A stretch of 64,000 nt of DNA from Streptomyces sp. NBC_01750 (GTDB taxonomy: Bacteria > Actinomycetota > Actinomycetes > Streptomycetales > Streptomycetaceae). The notes beneath the pieces were generated by a model. That model had not been told where the DNA came from and did not search any database. It worked only from the letters and a program-made list of their open reading frames with translations. The translations under genes and the position numbers were made by a program. The stretch spans positions 2,916,001-2,980,000 of the forward strand of contig NZ_CP109137.1 of the NCBI RefSeq assembly GCF_035918095.1, written 5' to 3'. Positions 1 through 7,073 of this stretch are shown one piece after another (the stretch's first letter is position 1; each line of letters opens with the position of its first letter).

Positions 1-969
1 GCGCCGCACGCCGGGCATGTGGAGGAGCGGCTGCGCTCGCTGGACTTCCTGGCGGTGGCGGACGTGGTGCTGTCGGAGACGGCGGCGCTGGCGGATGTGG
101 TGCTGCCGGTCACCCAGTGGGCGGAGGAGACGGGCACGACGACGAACCTGGAGGGCCGGGTCCTGCTGCGCCGGAAGGCGGTGTCGGCGCCGCCGGGAGT
201 ACGGAGCGACCTGGAGGTTCTGGGCAGCCTGGCAAGCCTGCTCGGCCACGAGAAAGGCTTTCCGGCGGATCCGGAGGAGGTCTTCGAGGAACTCCGCCGG
301 GCGTCGGCGGGCGGCCCGGCGGACTACTCGGGCATCACGTACCGGAGGATCGTGGAGGAGGACGGGGTGTTCTGGCCGTGCCCGGAGGAACCCGCTGCGG
401 CCGGGGGCGACCGTGGACCTGCGGCCGAGGGCTCGTCCGTACCCCGAACCGCCCATCCCGGTACGCCACGGCTCTTCCTCGAGCGGTTCGCCACTCCCGA
501 CGGGCGTGCCCGGTTCATCGCCGTCGGGCATCGGGCCGCGGCAGAGGAAGCGGATGCCGAGTATCCCGTGCTGCTGACGACCGGGCGGGTCGTCGCCCAG
601 TACCAGTCCGGGGCGCAGACCCGGCGGGTCGATGAGCTCAACGCCGCCGCGCCCGGGGCCTTTGTGGAGCTGCATCCACAGCTCGCCGAACGTGTCGGCG
701 CCGTCGAGGGGGATGCGCTCGCCGTCGTCTCGCGGCGCGGGCGGGCCGTCGGGCCTGCGCGGATCACCACCGGGATCCGTCCGGACACCGTCTTCATGCC
801 GTTCCACTGGCCGGGCGAGGGCCGGGTCAACTCGGTGACGAATCCGGCGCTCGACCCGACCTCGCGCATGCCGGAGTTCAAGGTGTGCGCGGTCCGGGTG
901 GAACGCGCACACCAGGATGAACGGCAGAAGGAACCTCAGAACGAACAGCAGAAGGAACAGCAGCGGTAG
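1..969 (+). CDS. nasA: Assimilatory nitrate reductase, molybdopterin-binding C-terminal part (5' end outside window)
   Basis: The frame is open from base 1, so this is the last 322 codons of a longer gene. It carries the end of the molybdopterin oxidoreductase domain (ADVVLPVTQWAEETGTTTN, N-L-E-G-R) and then the molybdopterin-dinucleotide-binding domain (LLTTGRVVAQYQSGAQTRRV near residue 190; MPFHWPGEGRVNSVTN near 265; LDPTSRMPEFKVCAVRV). These motifs are typical of cytoplasmic NasA/NarB enzymes that reduce nitrate to nitrite. The last 20 residues are a Q/E/K-rich tail outside the conserved fold. The nitrite-reductase genes 5 kb downstream supply the next step. Assignment to the nitrate-reductase branch rests on motif memory and this context; another molybdopterin oxidoreductase is less likely. 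Confidence 0.85.
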   Translation, partial: APHAGHVEERLRSLDFLAVADVVLSETAALADVVLPVTQWAEETGTTTNLEGRVLLRRKAVSAPPGVRSDLEVLGSLASLLGHEKGFPADPEEVFEELRRASAGGPADYSGITYRRIVEEDGVFWPCPEEPAAAGGDRGPAAEGSSVPRTAHPGTPRLFLERFATPDGRARFIAVGHRAAAEEADAEYPVLLTTGRVVAQYQSGAQTRRVDELNAAAPGAFVELHPQLAERVGAVEGDALAVVSRRGRAVGPARITTGIRPDTVFMPFHWPGEGRVNSVTNPALDPTSRMPEFKVCAVRVERAHQDERQKEPQNEQQKEQQR

Positions 970-976
970 GCGCGGG

Positions 977-1456
977 TCAGCCGCTCGTACGGCCGCACCA
1001 GTCGCCGCCGCGGATGCAGGTGCCACTCGCGCGGAGTTCCCGGGCCAGGCCCGGCGCCGCCACGTACACCCAGGCACGGACCGCCGTGCCGTCCGGCCGG
1101 ACGACATCGCGGGCCACCCGCTCGTACAGATTGCGCGGGTGGCCGGGCGCGACGTACTCCTCCAGCCGGTCGAGTACGGCGAGGAGCTCCTCGTACTCCC
1201 CCGACGCCGCCGTCACCACCTCACCCGCGACCGTGCCCCCACCGGCGTCGAGCAGGGCGTACGGATAGCCCGGGCCCTCGTAGAGCACCGCGTCGGCCAG
1301 CAGCGCCGGCTCCTCCGCGGCAGTGCGGCCGTGCAGGAAGAGGTCGTGGTTGCACTCACCGGGGCGCAGGGTCCCGTATACGAAGAACGGGAGCTCGGGC
1401 TCGATCCCGGACCCGGACCCGGACCCGGGCTCGATCCCGGACTCGGACTCCGTCAC
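977..1456 (-). CDS. AIG2/gamma-glutamylcyclotransferase-like protein
   Basis: About 159 aa. The core begins F-V-Y-G-T-L-R-P-G-E and ends with a Y-V-A segment, the GGCT-like (AIG2) fold of small cyclotransferases acting on gamma-glutamyl compounds; Glu in GGxVAGEVV fits the catalytic acid. I chose GTG at 1456 because it overlaps the cutA stop as GTGA and has GAGGAG 11 bases upstream inside cutA, so translation is probably coupled. Residues 8-18 are a low-complexity Gly-Ser-Glu-Pro stretch encoded by three tandem copies of a 6-bp unit near 1405-1430, which can change length without breaking frame. The substrate cannot be told from sequence. Confidence 0.8.
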   Translation of the reverse strand: MTESESGIEPGSGSGSGIEPELPFFVYGTLRPGECNHDLFLHGRTAAEEPALLADAVLYEGPGYPYALLDAGGGTVAGEVVTAASGEYEELLAVLDRLEEYVAPGHPRNLYERVARDVVRPDGTAVRAWVYVAAPGLARELRASGTCIRGGDWCGRTSG

Positions 1457-1785
1457 GGCGCCACGGTCTCCTCGTCGATCCATGCCAGATACGCCGCACT
1501 GCCGCGCACCACCGGCGTCGCGATGATCTCCGGCGTTTCGTAGTCGTGCGCGGCCGTCAGATGCGCTTCCAGCGCGGCGTAGCGGGCCTCGGTGGTCTTG
1601 AACAGAACCTGCCACTCCTCCGCCGTCTCGATCGCGTTCTTCCAGTGGTAGACGGAGGTGACCGGCGCGGAGATCTGCGCACACGCAGCCAGCCGCGACT
1701 CCACCGCACCCCGGGCGAGAGCCTCCGCCTTCTCCGCGCTGTCGGTCGTGGTCAGCACGGTGAGTACGGTCAGTGCCTGGGCCAT
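1453..1785 (-). CDS. cutA: CutA1-like divalent-cation tolerance protein
   Basis: 110 aa from ATG 1785, which has AAGGAG 7 bases upstream; an in-frame start at 1830 has no such site. The sequence shows the CutA1 signature: VLTTTDSAEKAEALARGAVE, LAACAQI, VTSVYHWKNAIETAEEWQV and HDYETPEIIA. CutA1 forms a small cytoplasmic trimer; it was linked to copper tolerance in E. coli, but its true role is unsettled. The stop overlaps the start of the AIG2-like gene, so the two form an operon. Confidence 0.92.
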   Translation of the reverse strand: MAQALTVLTVLTTTDSAEKAEALARGAVESRLAACAQISAPVTSVYHWKNAIETAEEWQVLFKTTEARYAALEAHLTAAHDYETPEIIATPVVRGSAAYLAWIDEETVAP

Positions 1786-2038
1786 TGACAAGCTCCTTCG
1801 GGCCGTGAGGGCGGCGGGACCTCGGTCCATTACCGGTCGGTCAGGCCACCGTACGCACGACGCCCCCTTCCCGCCCCGCCGCCCCGGCCCTGACCACTGC
1901 CGCGGCCGAGCCCGGCGTGTTCGTGCCCGGCGGTCCCGGCGATGAGGGCGTCAGCCGGCGTACGGACAGAGCCTCAACCCCGGTTCAGGTCAAGCCGCTT
2001 CTGAAAGCATGGCGCATCGCCCGCACTACGGTGAGCGC

Positions 2039-2800
2039 ATGACGTACATAGAGATCAACGGCGCGCCCGCCACCGCGGAGGCGCTGCACCTACCCGCGCT
2101 CACGAGCTACGGGCACTTCACCGCCATGCAGGTCAGGGACGCCCGGGTGCGCGGCCTCGCGCTCCACCTCGGCCGGCTGGACGCGTCGACTCGGGAGCTG
2201 TTCGGCCGGAGCCTGGACGGGGAGCGGATACGGGAGGACATCCGGCACGCGCTGGGTGCGGCGGACGCCCGCGACGCCTCCGTCCGGGTCTACGTCTACT
2301 GGCCGGACGGCGACGAGCGGGCGACGCTGATGGTGACCGTGCGGCCACCGCAGAAGATGGCCGAGCACCCGAAGAGACTGATGTCCGTGCCGTACGTCCG
2401 CGATATGCCGCACATCAAGCATCTGGGCGGCTTCGGGCAGAACCACTACCTGACGCTCGCGGACCGGGCCGGGTTCGACGAGGCGCTGCTGACCACTCCT
2501 GACGGCCTTGTGACGGAGGGCGCGATCACCAACATCGCTTTCTGGGACGGTGGTTCGGTGGTCTGGCCGGACGCCCCCGCACTGCCTGGCATGACGATGG
2601 CCCTGCTGGAGCCGCGGCTGCCGTCGGTGCGCCGCCGGGTGACGCTCACCGATCTCCCCTCGTACGAGGCGGTGTTCATCACCAACTCGCAGGGCATCGC
2701 GCCGGTGTGCCGGATCGACGAGGTGGAGTACGCGGTGGATGCGGAGCTGATGAAGACGGTGACCGCGGCGTACGACGCGGTGGAGTGGGACCTGATCTGA
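2039..2800 (+). CDS. Aminotransferase class IV family protein
   Basis: 253 aa, a PLP fold-type IV enzyme related to branched-chain aminotransferase and aminodeoxychorismate lyase. The likely PLP lysine lies in HIKHLGGFGQNHYL, and the phosphate/cofactor loop is LVTEGAITNIAFW. I chose ATG 2039 over the in-frame ATG at 2009 because homologous sequence begins with MTYIEINGAP and GGTGAG lies just before it. Substrate is unknown; the gene stands alone, in a different orientation from the cutA pair. ADC lyase, D-amino-acid transaminase and BCAT-like activity are all possible. Confidence 0.82.
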   Translation: MTYIEINGAPATAEALHLPALTSYGHFTAMQVRDARVRGLALHLGRLDASTRELFGRSLDGERIREDIRHALGAADARDASVRVYVYWPDGDERATLMVTVRPPQKMAEHPKRLMSVPYVRDMPHIKHLGGFGQNHYLTLADRAGFDEALLTTPDGLVTEGAITNIAFWDGGSVVWPDAPALPGMTMALLEPRLPSVRRRVTLTDLPSYEAVFITNSQGIAPVCRIDEVEYAVDAELMKTVTAAYDAVEWDLI

Positions 2801-3433
2801 GAACCGTTCCGCACTCCCCCGCCGCGCAGCCCAGGCCATGGCGCACGCGGGCCGCCCGCTGAGCGCCGTGGTGCCCACCGTCGCCGCAGTACGGAAGCCG
2901 GGACCGGTCTCCTGACAGGTCGCGGATCCGGCGCCCGGCCGGAACGGCGCGTTCCGCGTTCCGCGTTCTGCCTTCTTCGTGCCGCGCTCTGCGTGCTGCG
3001 TGCTGCGTTCCGGGAGTACGGCCGGACGACACCGACCCGCCGGCCGGCACTCTCCTCGCGCGGGAGGCCGGGCCCTGGCCATCGGCACCTCCGGCACACG
3101 GTGGCGCGCGGGCGCGCCGGGCTTCCTCGCGGCGCCCGCCGCACTCCATTGCGGCCGTACTCCACGCACGCCGCACCCCACACCCGGCCGCCCGCTCTCC
3201 TCGGGGCGGCCTGACACCTCGCACCCCATCACCCGTTCAGCACGTCGGCCTCGCGCACACCATCTGGTTCCCAGAGACCGGCGATGACCTGCGACGACGT
3301 CTCACGTCCAGTGCGACACGCCGAGCGAGGCCATCGAATCTGATTGCCCATCAGCAGGCGTTGCGGGCGGGCTGCGCCTTATCTCGGAGAGAGAACGCCA
3401 CAGAGCACCACCGCGCTTCCCCGGAGGACCGCC
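2801..3433. other. Intergenic region with degenerate GTTCC/GTGCT short repeats
   Basis: No convincing gene in 630 bases: the open frames here lack family features and Shine-Dalgarno sites. At 2950-3015 there is a run of short degenerate units (gcgttcc, gcgttct, gcgtgct). The final 100 bases must hold the promoter of the secreted protein at 3434, but no clear -35/-10 pair is visible. Confidence 0.6.
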
Positions 3434-3943
3434 ATGCGCACCACTGCCCGTCTGCTGACCACTGCCGCGCTGGCAGTCGCCACGACCGGGCTCGGCACCC
3501 ACGCGGCGTTCGCCGGGGACTTCGAGCCGCTCGAGATATTTCCGTCGCCCGCCGGCCCGGGGGCGACCGTCACCGAGAACACCACCGCCTGCGCGGACAG
3601 CGGCCAGGGCGTCAAAGACGCATGGCCGATCGGCGCGGGCCAGTTGCGCCTCTCGCCCGGTACGCACAAGGAGGTCGAGGCCGGCAGCCGGTTCAAGATC
3701 CCCCACGGCGGCGAGGCGGGAACCTACGCCATCAGCGTGACCTGCCAGAACGGCAGCAGGGCCACCAACGTCCTGATGACGCGGCACCACGACGGGCCGA
3801 GAGGCCATGTGAGGACGGGCGTCGGCGGCAGCGTCGGCCCCGACACCACCCAGATCGCGGCGGGTGTGGCCGTACTGGCCGCGTCCGCCGCCGGCGGGAT
3901 CCTGTTCCTGCGCCGCCGGGCGAGCGGCGCGCAGGACAGCTGA
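3434..3943 (+). CDS. Secreted membrane-anchored protein of unknown function
   Basis: 169 aa from ATG 3434, preceded by GGAGG at 3423-3427. Residues 1-32 form a Sec signal peptide (MRTTARLLTT...THAAFA). The mature part is about 100 polar residues with two cysteines (NTTACADSG and VTCQNGS), followed by one membrane segment (TTQIAAGVAVLAASAAGGIL) and a basic RRR tail. This layout resembles a wall-sorting signal, but there is no LPXTG or LAXTG pentapeptide before the helix. The sortase gene starts 113 bases downstream on the same strand, so the protein may be its substrate or partner (inference). Confidence 0.8.
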   Translation: MRTTARLLTTAALAVATTGLGTHAAFAGDFEPLEIFPSPAGPGATVTENTTACADSGQGVKDAWPIGAGQLRLSPGTHKEVEAGSRFKIPHGGEAGTYAISVTCQNGSRATNVLMTRHHDGPRGHVRTGVGGSVGPDTTQIAAGVAVLAASAAGGILFLRRRASGAQDS

Positions 3944-4056
3944 CGGGCCGGTATGCACCGGCCCGCGTCCCGCCGTGCCCCCGTTCCCGTCAGGCCACCG
4001 CGCCTGGCGGGAGCGGGGGAGATTCGTACGGAGGACCGGATGACTGCCGAGGACCC

Positions 4057-4689
4057 ATGACCGCCAGGGGAAGCGGCTGGGGCATAGTCGTCGCCGTCTG
4101 TGTCGGCCTCTGGCTGGTCCAGAACGGCTCGGAGAACATGACCCCGCCGATGCCGTCGGCCGCCGAGGCCTTCGCGGCCGGACCGGGGCACTACACGGAA
4201 GCGTCCGCCGACCCGCTGCCGCCGTCCGAACCGGTACGGCTGCGCATACCCGAGATCCGCGTCGACGCCCCCGTCATGCTGCTGGGCCTCGGCAAGGACG
4301 GCAGCCTGAGCGTGCCGCCGGCCGCCGACCGCAACCTCGCCGGCTGGTACAAGGACGGCACTCCACCGGGCGTCAGGGGCACGGCGATCGTCGCGGGGCA
4401 TGTCGACAACGCGCAGGGGCCCGCGGTCTTCTACAACCTGGGTGCGCTGAAGAAGGGCGGCCGGATCGAGGTGACCCGCAAGGACGGCCGTACCGCCGTG
4501 TTCACCATCGACGCGATCGAGGTGTATGAGGCCGATGCCTTCCCGGACGAGAAGGTCTACGGACCGAAGGACCGGGCCGAGCTGCGGGTGATCACCTGCG
4601 GCGGCGGCTTCACGAAGGAGACCGGCTACCAGGGCAACGTCGTGGCGTACGGGCATCTGATCGGGGCGCGGCCGGCTCCTTCGGCGTGA
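4057..4689 (+). CDS. Class F-like sortase
   Basis: 210 aa. An N-terminal membrane anchor (GIVVAVCVGLWLV) is followed by the sortase domain. The catalytic His lies in AIVAGHVDN, the Cys in ELRVITCGGGF, and basic residues follow in the C-terminal part. Start ATG 4057 is in frame with the conserved region; an ATG at 4040 opens only a six-codon frame that overlaps it and could affect translation. Sortases join surface proteins to the cell wall or to each other outside the membrane. The adjacent secreted gene (3434-3943) lacks a recognisable sorting pentapeptide, so the substrate is uncertain. Confidence 0.88.
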   Translation: MTARGSGWGIVVAVCVGLWLVQNGSENMTPPMPSAAEAFAAGPGHYTEASADPLPPSEPVRLRIPEIRVDAPVMLLGLGKDGSLSVPPAADRNLAGWYKDGTPPGVRGTAIVAGHVDNAQGPAVFYNLGALKKGGRIEVTRKDGRTAVFTIDAIEVYEADAFPDEKVYGPKDRAELRVITCGGGFTKETGYQGNVVAYGHLIGARPAPSA

Positions 4690-4701
4690 TCTTCCGCGAT
4701 A

Positions 4702-4743
4702 CGGTGCCGTGCCGCTCGGCCGTGGACGAACGGCACGGCACCG
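4702..4743. terminator. Bidirectional hairpin terminator between sortase and TauE genes
   Basis: A perfect 13-bp inverted repeat (cggtgccgtgccg at 4702-4714 and its complement at 4731-4743) with a 16-nt loop lies between the convergent ends of the sortase and TauE genes. There is no U-tract. Confidence 0.75.
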
Positions 4744-4785
4744 TGCCGCCCGGCGGCGGACCCGGACCTGAGCCGTCCGGCGGAC

Positions 4786-5571
4786 CTAAGCCGTCCACTG
4801 GTCGAAGGCGAGCTTCGCGACCAGCGAGAAGACGACCACGAGCAGCACTCCGCGGACGAACTCGCTGCCCTTCCTGAGCGCCATCCGGGCGCCGAACATG
4901 CCGCCCGCCAGGTTGAACACCGCCATCAGCGCGGCCAGCTGCCACATCACCGTGCCCTGGTAGGCGAACATCGCGAGCGCCCCGCCGTTGGTGCAGACGT
5001 TGACGATCTTGGCGGTGGCCGATGCGGTCACCAGGTCGAGACGGAGTACGGCGGTGAGCGCGAGGACCAGGAAGGTGCCGGTGCCGGGACCGAACAGCCC
5101 GTCGTAGAAGCCGATCCCGCCGCCGACGAGGACGATCGCCGTGACGGTGCGGGCGCGGGTGACGGGTCCCTTGCCGGCATCCGCGGCGGTGCCGAAGTCG
5201 GGGCGCAGCATCACAAAGGCCGCGACGCCGAGCAGCACCACCATGATCACGGGCCGGAGTACGTCGCTGCTGATACCGGCCGCGAAGAACGCGCCGCCCA
5301 TCGAGCCCGCGAGCGCGGCCAGTCCGATCCGTACCGCCGACCTCACCTGCACCGGCGCCTTGCGCACGTAGGTGACGGCGGCACCCGAGGTGCCGACGAT
5401 GGCCACGGCCTTGTTGGTGCCGAGGATCTGAGCGGCCTGGACGTGCGGCAGGCCGAGCAGCAGGGCGGGCAGGAGCAGCAGCCCGCCGCCGCCCACCACC
5501 GCGTCGATCCAGCCGGCCGCCGCGGCGGCGAGGCAGAGGAAGACGAGTGTGGTCAGCGATATGTCGGGCAT
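4786..5571 (-). CDS. TauE/SafE family membrane exporter
   Basis: 261 aa integral membrane protein with about eight hydrophobic segments in two repeats. The family features GWIDAVVGGGGLLLLPALL near the N-terminus and GFYDGLFGPGTGTFL in the second half are clear. Members move sulfite, sulfoacetate or related organic anions across the membrane; the substrate here is unknown. ATG 5571 is the natural start before the first membrane segment; a longer in-frame extension to 5961 would overlap the divergent oxidoreductase gene and is not credible. The 270-bp divergent region contains a GlnR-like box. Confidence 0.88.
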   Translation of the reverse strand: MPDISLTTLVFLCLAAAAAGWIDAVVGGGGLLLLPALLLGLPHVQAAQILGTNKAVAIVGTSGAAVTYVRKAPVQVRSAVRIGLAALAGSMGGAFFAAGISSDVLRPVIMVVLLGVAAFVMLRPDFGTAADAGKGPVTRARTVTAIVLVGGGIGFYDGLFGPGTGTFLVLALTAVLRLDLVTASATAKIVNVCTNGGALAMFAYQGTVMWQLAALMAVFNLAGGMFGARMALRKGSEFVRGVLLVVVFSLVAKLAFDQWTA

Positions 5572-5782
5572 GGTCGCGACCCTACGGAGGAGATGAGTGC
5601 CCAGTCCATCAGTCCCGCCGGACTTGAGCGACGTCTGAGGTTCGGGCGGCCGGTGAACCGTCGGGGCGGGCGAGCACCAAGACTCCCGGCCGGCGGTCCC
5701 GTGCCGGTCGCGCCGGTACGGAGGCCGGCGATTCGGGGGACCCCACCCCTCACACCCCGTCTCGCGCCGCGCTGAGCGCAGC

Positions 5783-5820
5783 GTTCCCCGAGGGAAACAG
5801 CAGAAGACCTGTCGGGTAAC
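5783..5820 (+). promoter_or_regulatory. Candidate GlnR-binding box upstream of the nir cluster
   Basis: Four 5-mers spaced exactly 11 bases apart: gttcc (5783), gaaac (5794), agacc (5805), gtaac (5816). The Streptomyces GlnR consensus is gTnAC-n6-GaAAC repeated. The first pair has one mismatch and the fourth unit is a perfect a-site. GlnR controls nirB in S. coelicolor (family knowledge). The box ends 22 bases before ATG 5843, so the message would have a very short leader. Confidence 0.55.
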
Positions 5821-5842
5821 ACCGGCGCCGCAGGCTGCGGGT

Positions 5843-7072
5843 ATGAAATCGGAGATCGTGGTCATCGGCGGCGGAACGGCGGGCGTGCGGCTTGCGCGGC
5901 AGCTCGGCGTGAGCGGCGCCGACGTCACGGTTCTCGGCGAGGAGCCGCACGCGCCGTACAACCGGCTGCTGCTCGCGGAGGTCCTCGCCGGGCGTTACGG
6001 CCCCGAGGTGATAGCCCTGCCCGAGGCGCCGGTACGGCGCGGTGTGCGGGCGACCGCGATCGACCGGGACCTGCGGCTCGTGCACTGCGCAGACGGCACC
6101 TCGGTGGCGTACGACCGGCTGGTGCTGGCCACCGGATCCAACCCGGTGCTGCCCCCGCTGCGCGGACTGGCCGGAGAGCTTCCCGACGGAGTACACCCCT
6201 TCCGTACCCTGGACGACTGCACGGCGCTGTCCGCTGCCGTACGCCCCGGGATCCACGCGGTCGTCGTCGGCGGCGGTCTGCTCGGTGTCTCGGCCGCCCG
6301 CGCGCTGGCCGCACGCGGTGCCCGGGTGGTGCTGGCCCAGCAGGGCGAACATCTGATGGAGCGCCATCTGGACGTGTCCGCCTCAGAGTTGCTGCGCGGC
6401 CATCTCGAGTCGCTGGGTGTGGAGGTCCACACGGAGTGCCGGGTGAGGGGCCTGCGCGGTACGGCGGTCGAGCTCGCCGACGGATATGTCCTCGACTCGG
6501 AGCTCGTCGTGCTCACCTGCGGAGTGCGCCCTCGCGTCGGTCTGGCGCACGCCGCCGGTCTTGAGGTGCGCCGCGGCATCGTCGTCGACGACGAACTGCG
6601 CACCTCCGACCCGTACATATACGCCATCGGCGACTGCGCCGAACACAACGGCCAGGTGTACGGCCTGGCGGGTCCGGCCCTGGAACAGGCGGACGTCCTG
6701 GCCCGCGTACTCACCTCGGAGCCGGCACTCACCGCGGCACCCTCACTCGGCTCGGCGTCGCCCCGGTACACCGGCACCCGCGCCCTCACCCGGCTCACTC
6801 TCACCGGGCCCGGACCCGCCACGGCCGGCCCGCTCGATCTCGCCGCCTTCGGCGATCCGACTCCCCGGCCCGGAGACGACGTGGTCCAGCTCGCCGACGC
6901 CACCAGGGGCGCGTACCGCAAGGTCGTCGTCCGTGGAGACCGGCTCGTCGGCGGGGTACTGCTCGGAGATCTCGCCGCGGTCGGCGCGCTCGCCCGGGCC
7001 TGGGAGGGCGACGAGGCCCTCCCCGACACCGTGCCCCTGCTCCACCTGCTCACCAACGATGGAGGCCTCTGA
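5843..7072 (+). CDS. NirB-like FAD-dependent pyridine nucleotide oxidoreductase
   Basis: 409 aa. The N-terminal FAD motif is IVVIGGGTAGVRLARQLG, the NAD(P)H motif AVVVGGGLLGVSAARALAARG lies near residue 140, and the second FAD motif is SDPYIYAIGDCAEHNG near 255. The C-terminal third matches the reductase tail of NirB (YRKVVVRGDRLVGGVLLGD). Unlike NirB it has no [2Fe-2S] cluster motif and no siroheme domain, so it can only pass electrons from NAD(P)H to a partner. The nirB start lies one base after its stop, so they form an operon. It may be an extra electron input to nitrite reductase or act on another acceptor. Confidence 0.87.
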   Translation: MKSEIVVIGGGTAGVRLARQLGVSGADVTVLGEEPHAPYNRLLLAEVLAGRYGPEVIALPEAPVRRGVRATAIDRDLRLVHCADGTSVAYDRLVLATGSNPVLPPLRGLAGELPDGVHPFRTLDDCTALSAAVRPGIHAVVVGGGLLGVSAARALAARGARVVLAQQGEHLMERHLDVSASELLRGHLESLGVEVHTECRVRGLRGTAVELADGYVLDSELVVLTCGVRPRVGLAHAAGLEVRRGIVVDDELRTSDPYIYAIGDCAEHNGQVYGLAGPALEQADVLARVLTSEPALTAAPSLGSASPRYTGTRALTRLTLTGPGPATAGPLDLAAFGDPTPRPGDDVVQLADATRGAYRKVVVRGDRLVGGVLLGDLAAVGALARAWEGDEALPDTVPLLHLLTNDGGL

Positions 7073-7073
7073 C

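Noticed and set aside
2979..3287. Small open frames in the spacer after the aminotransferase gene
   Set aside because: Arg/Pro-rich translation typical of non-coding GC-rich DNA, with no Shine-Dalgarno.
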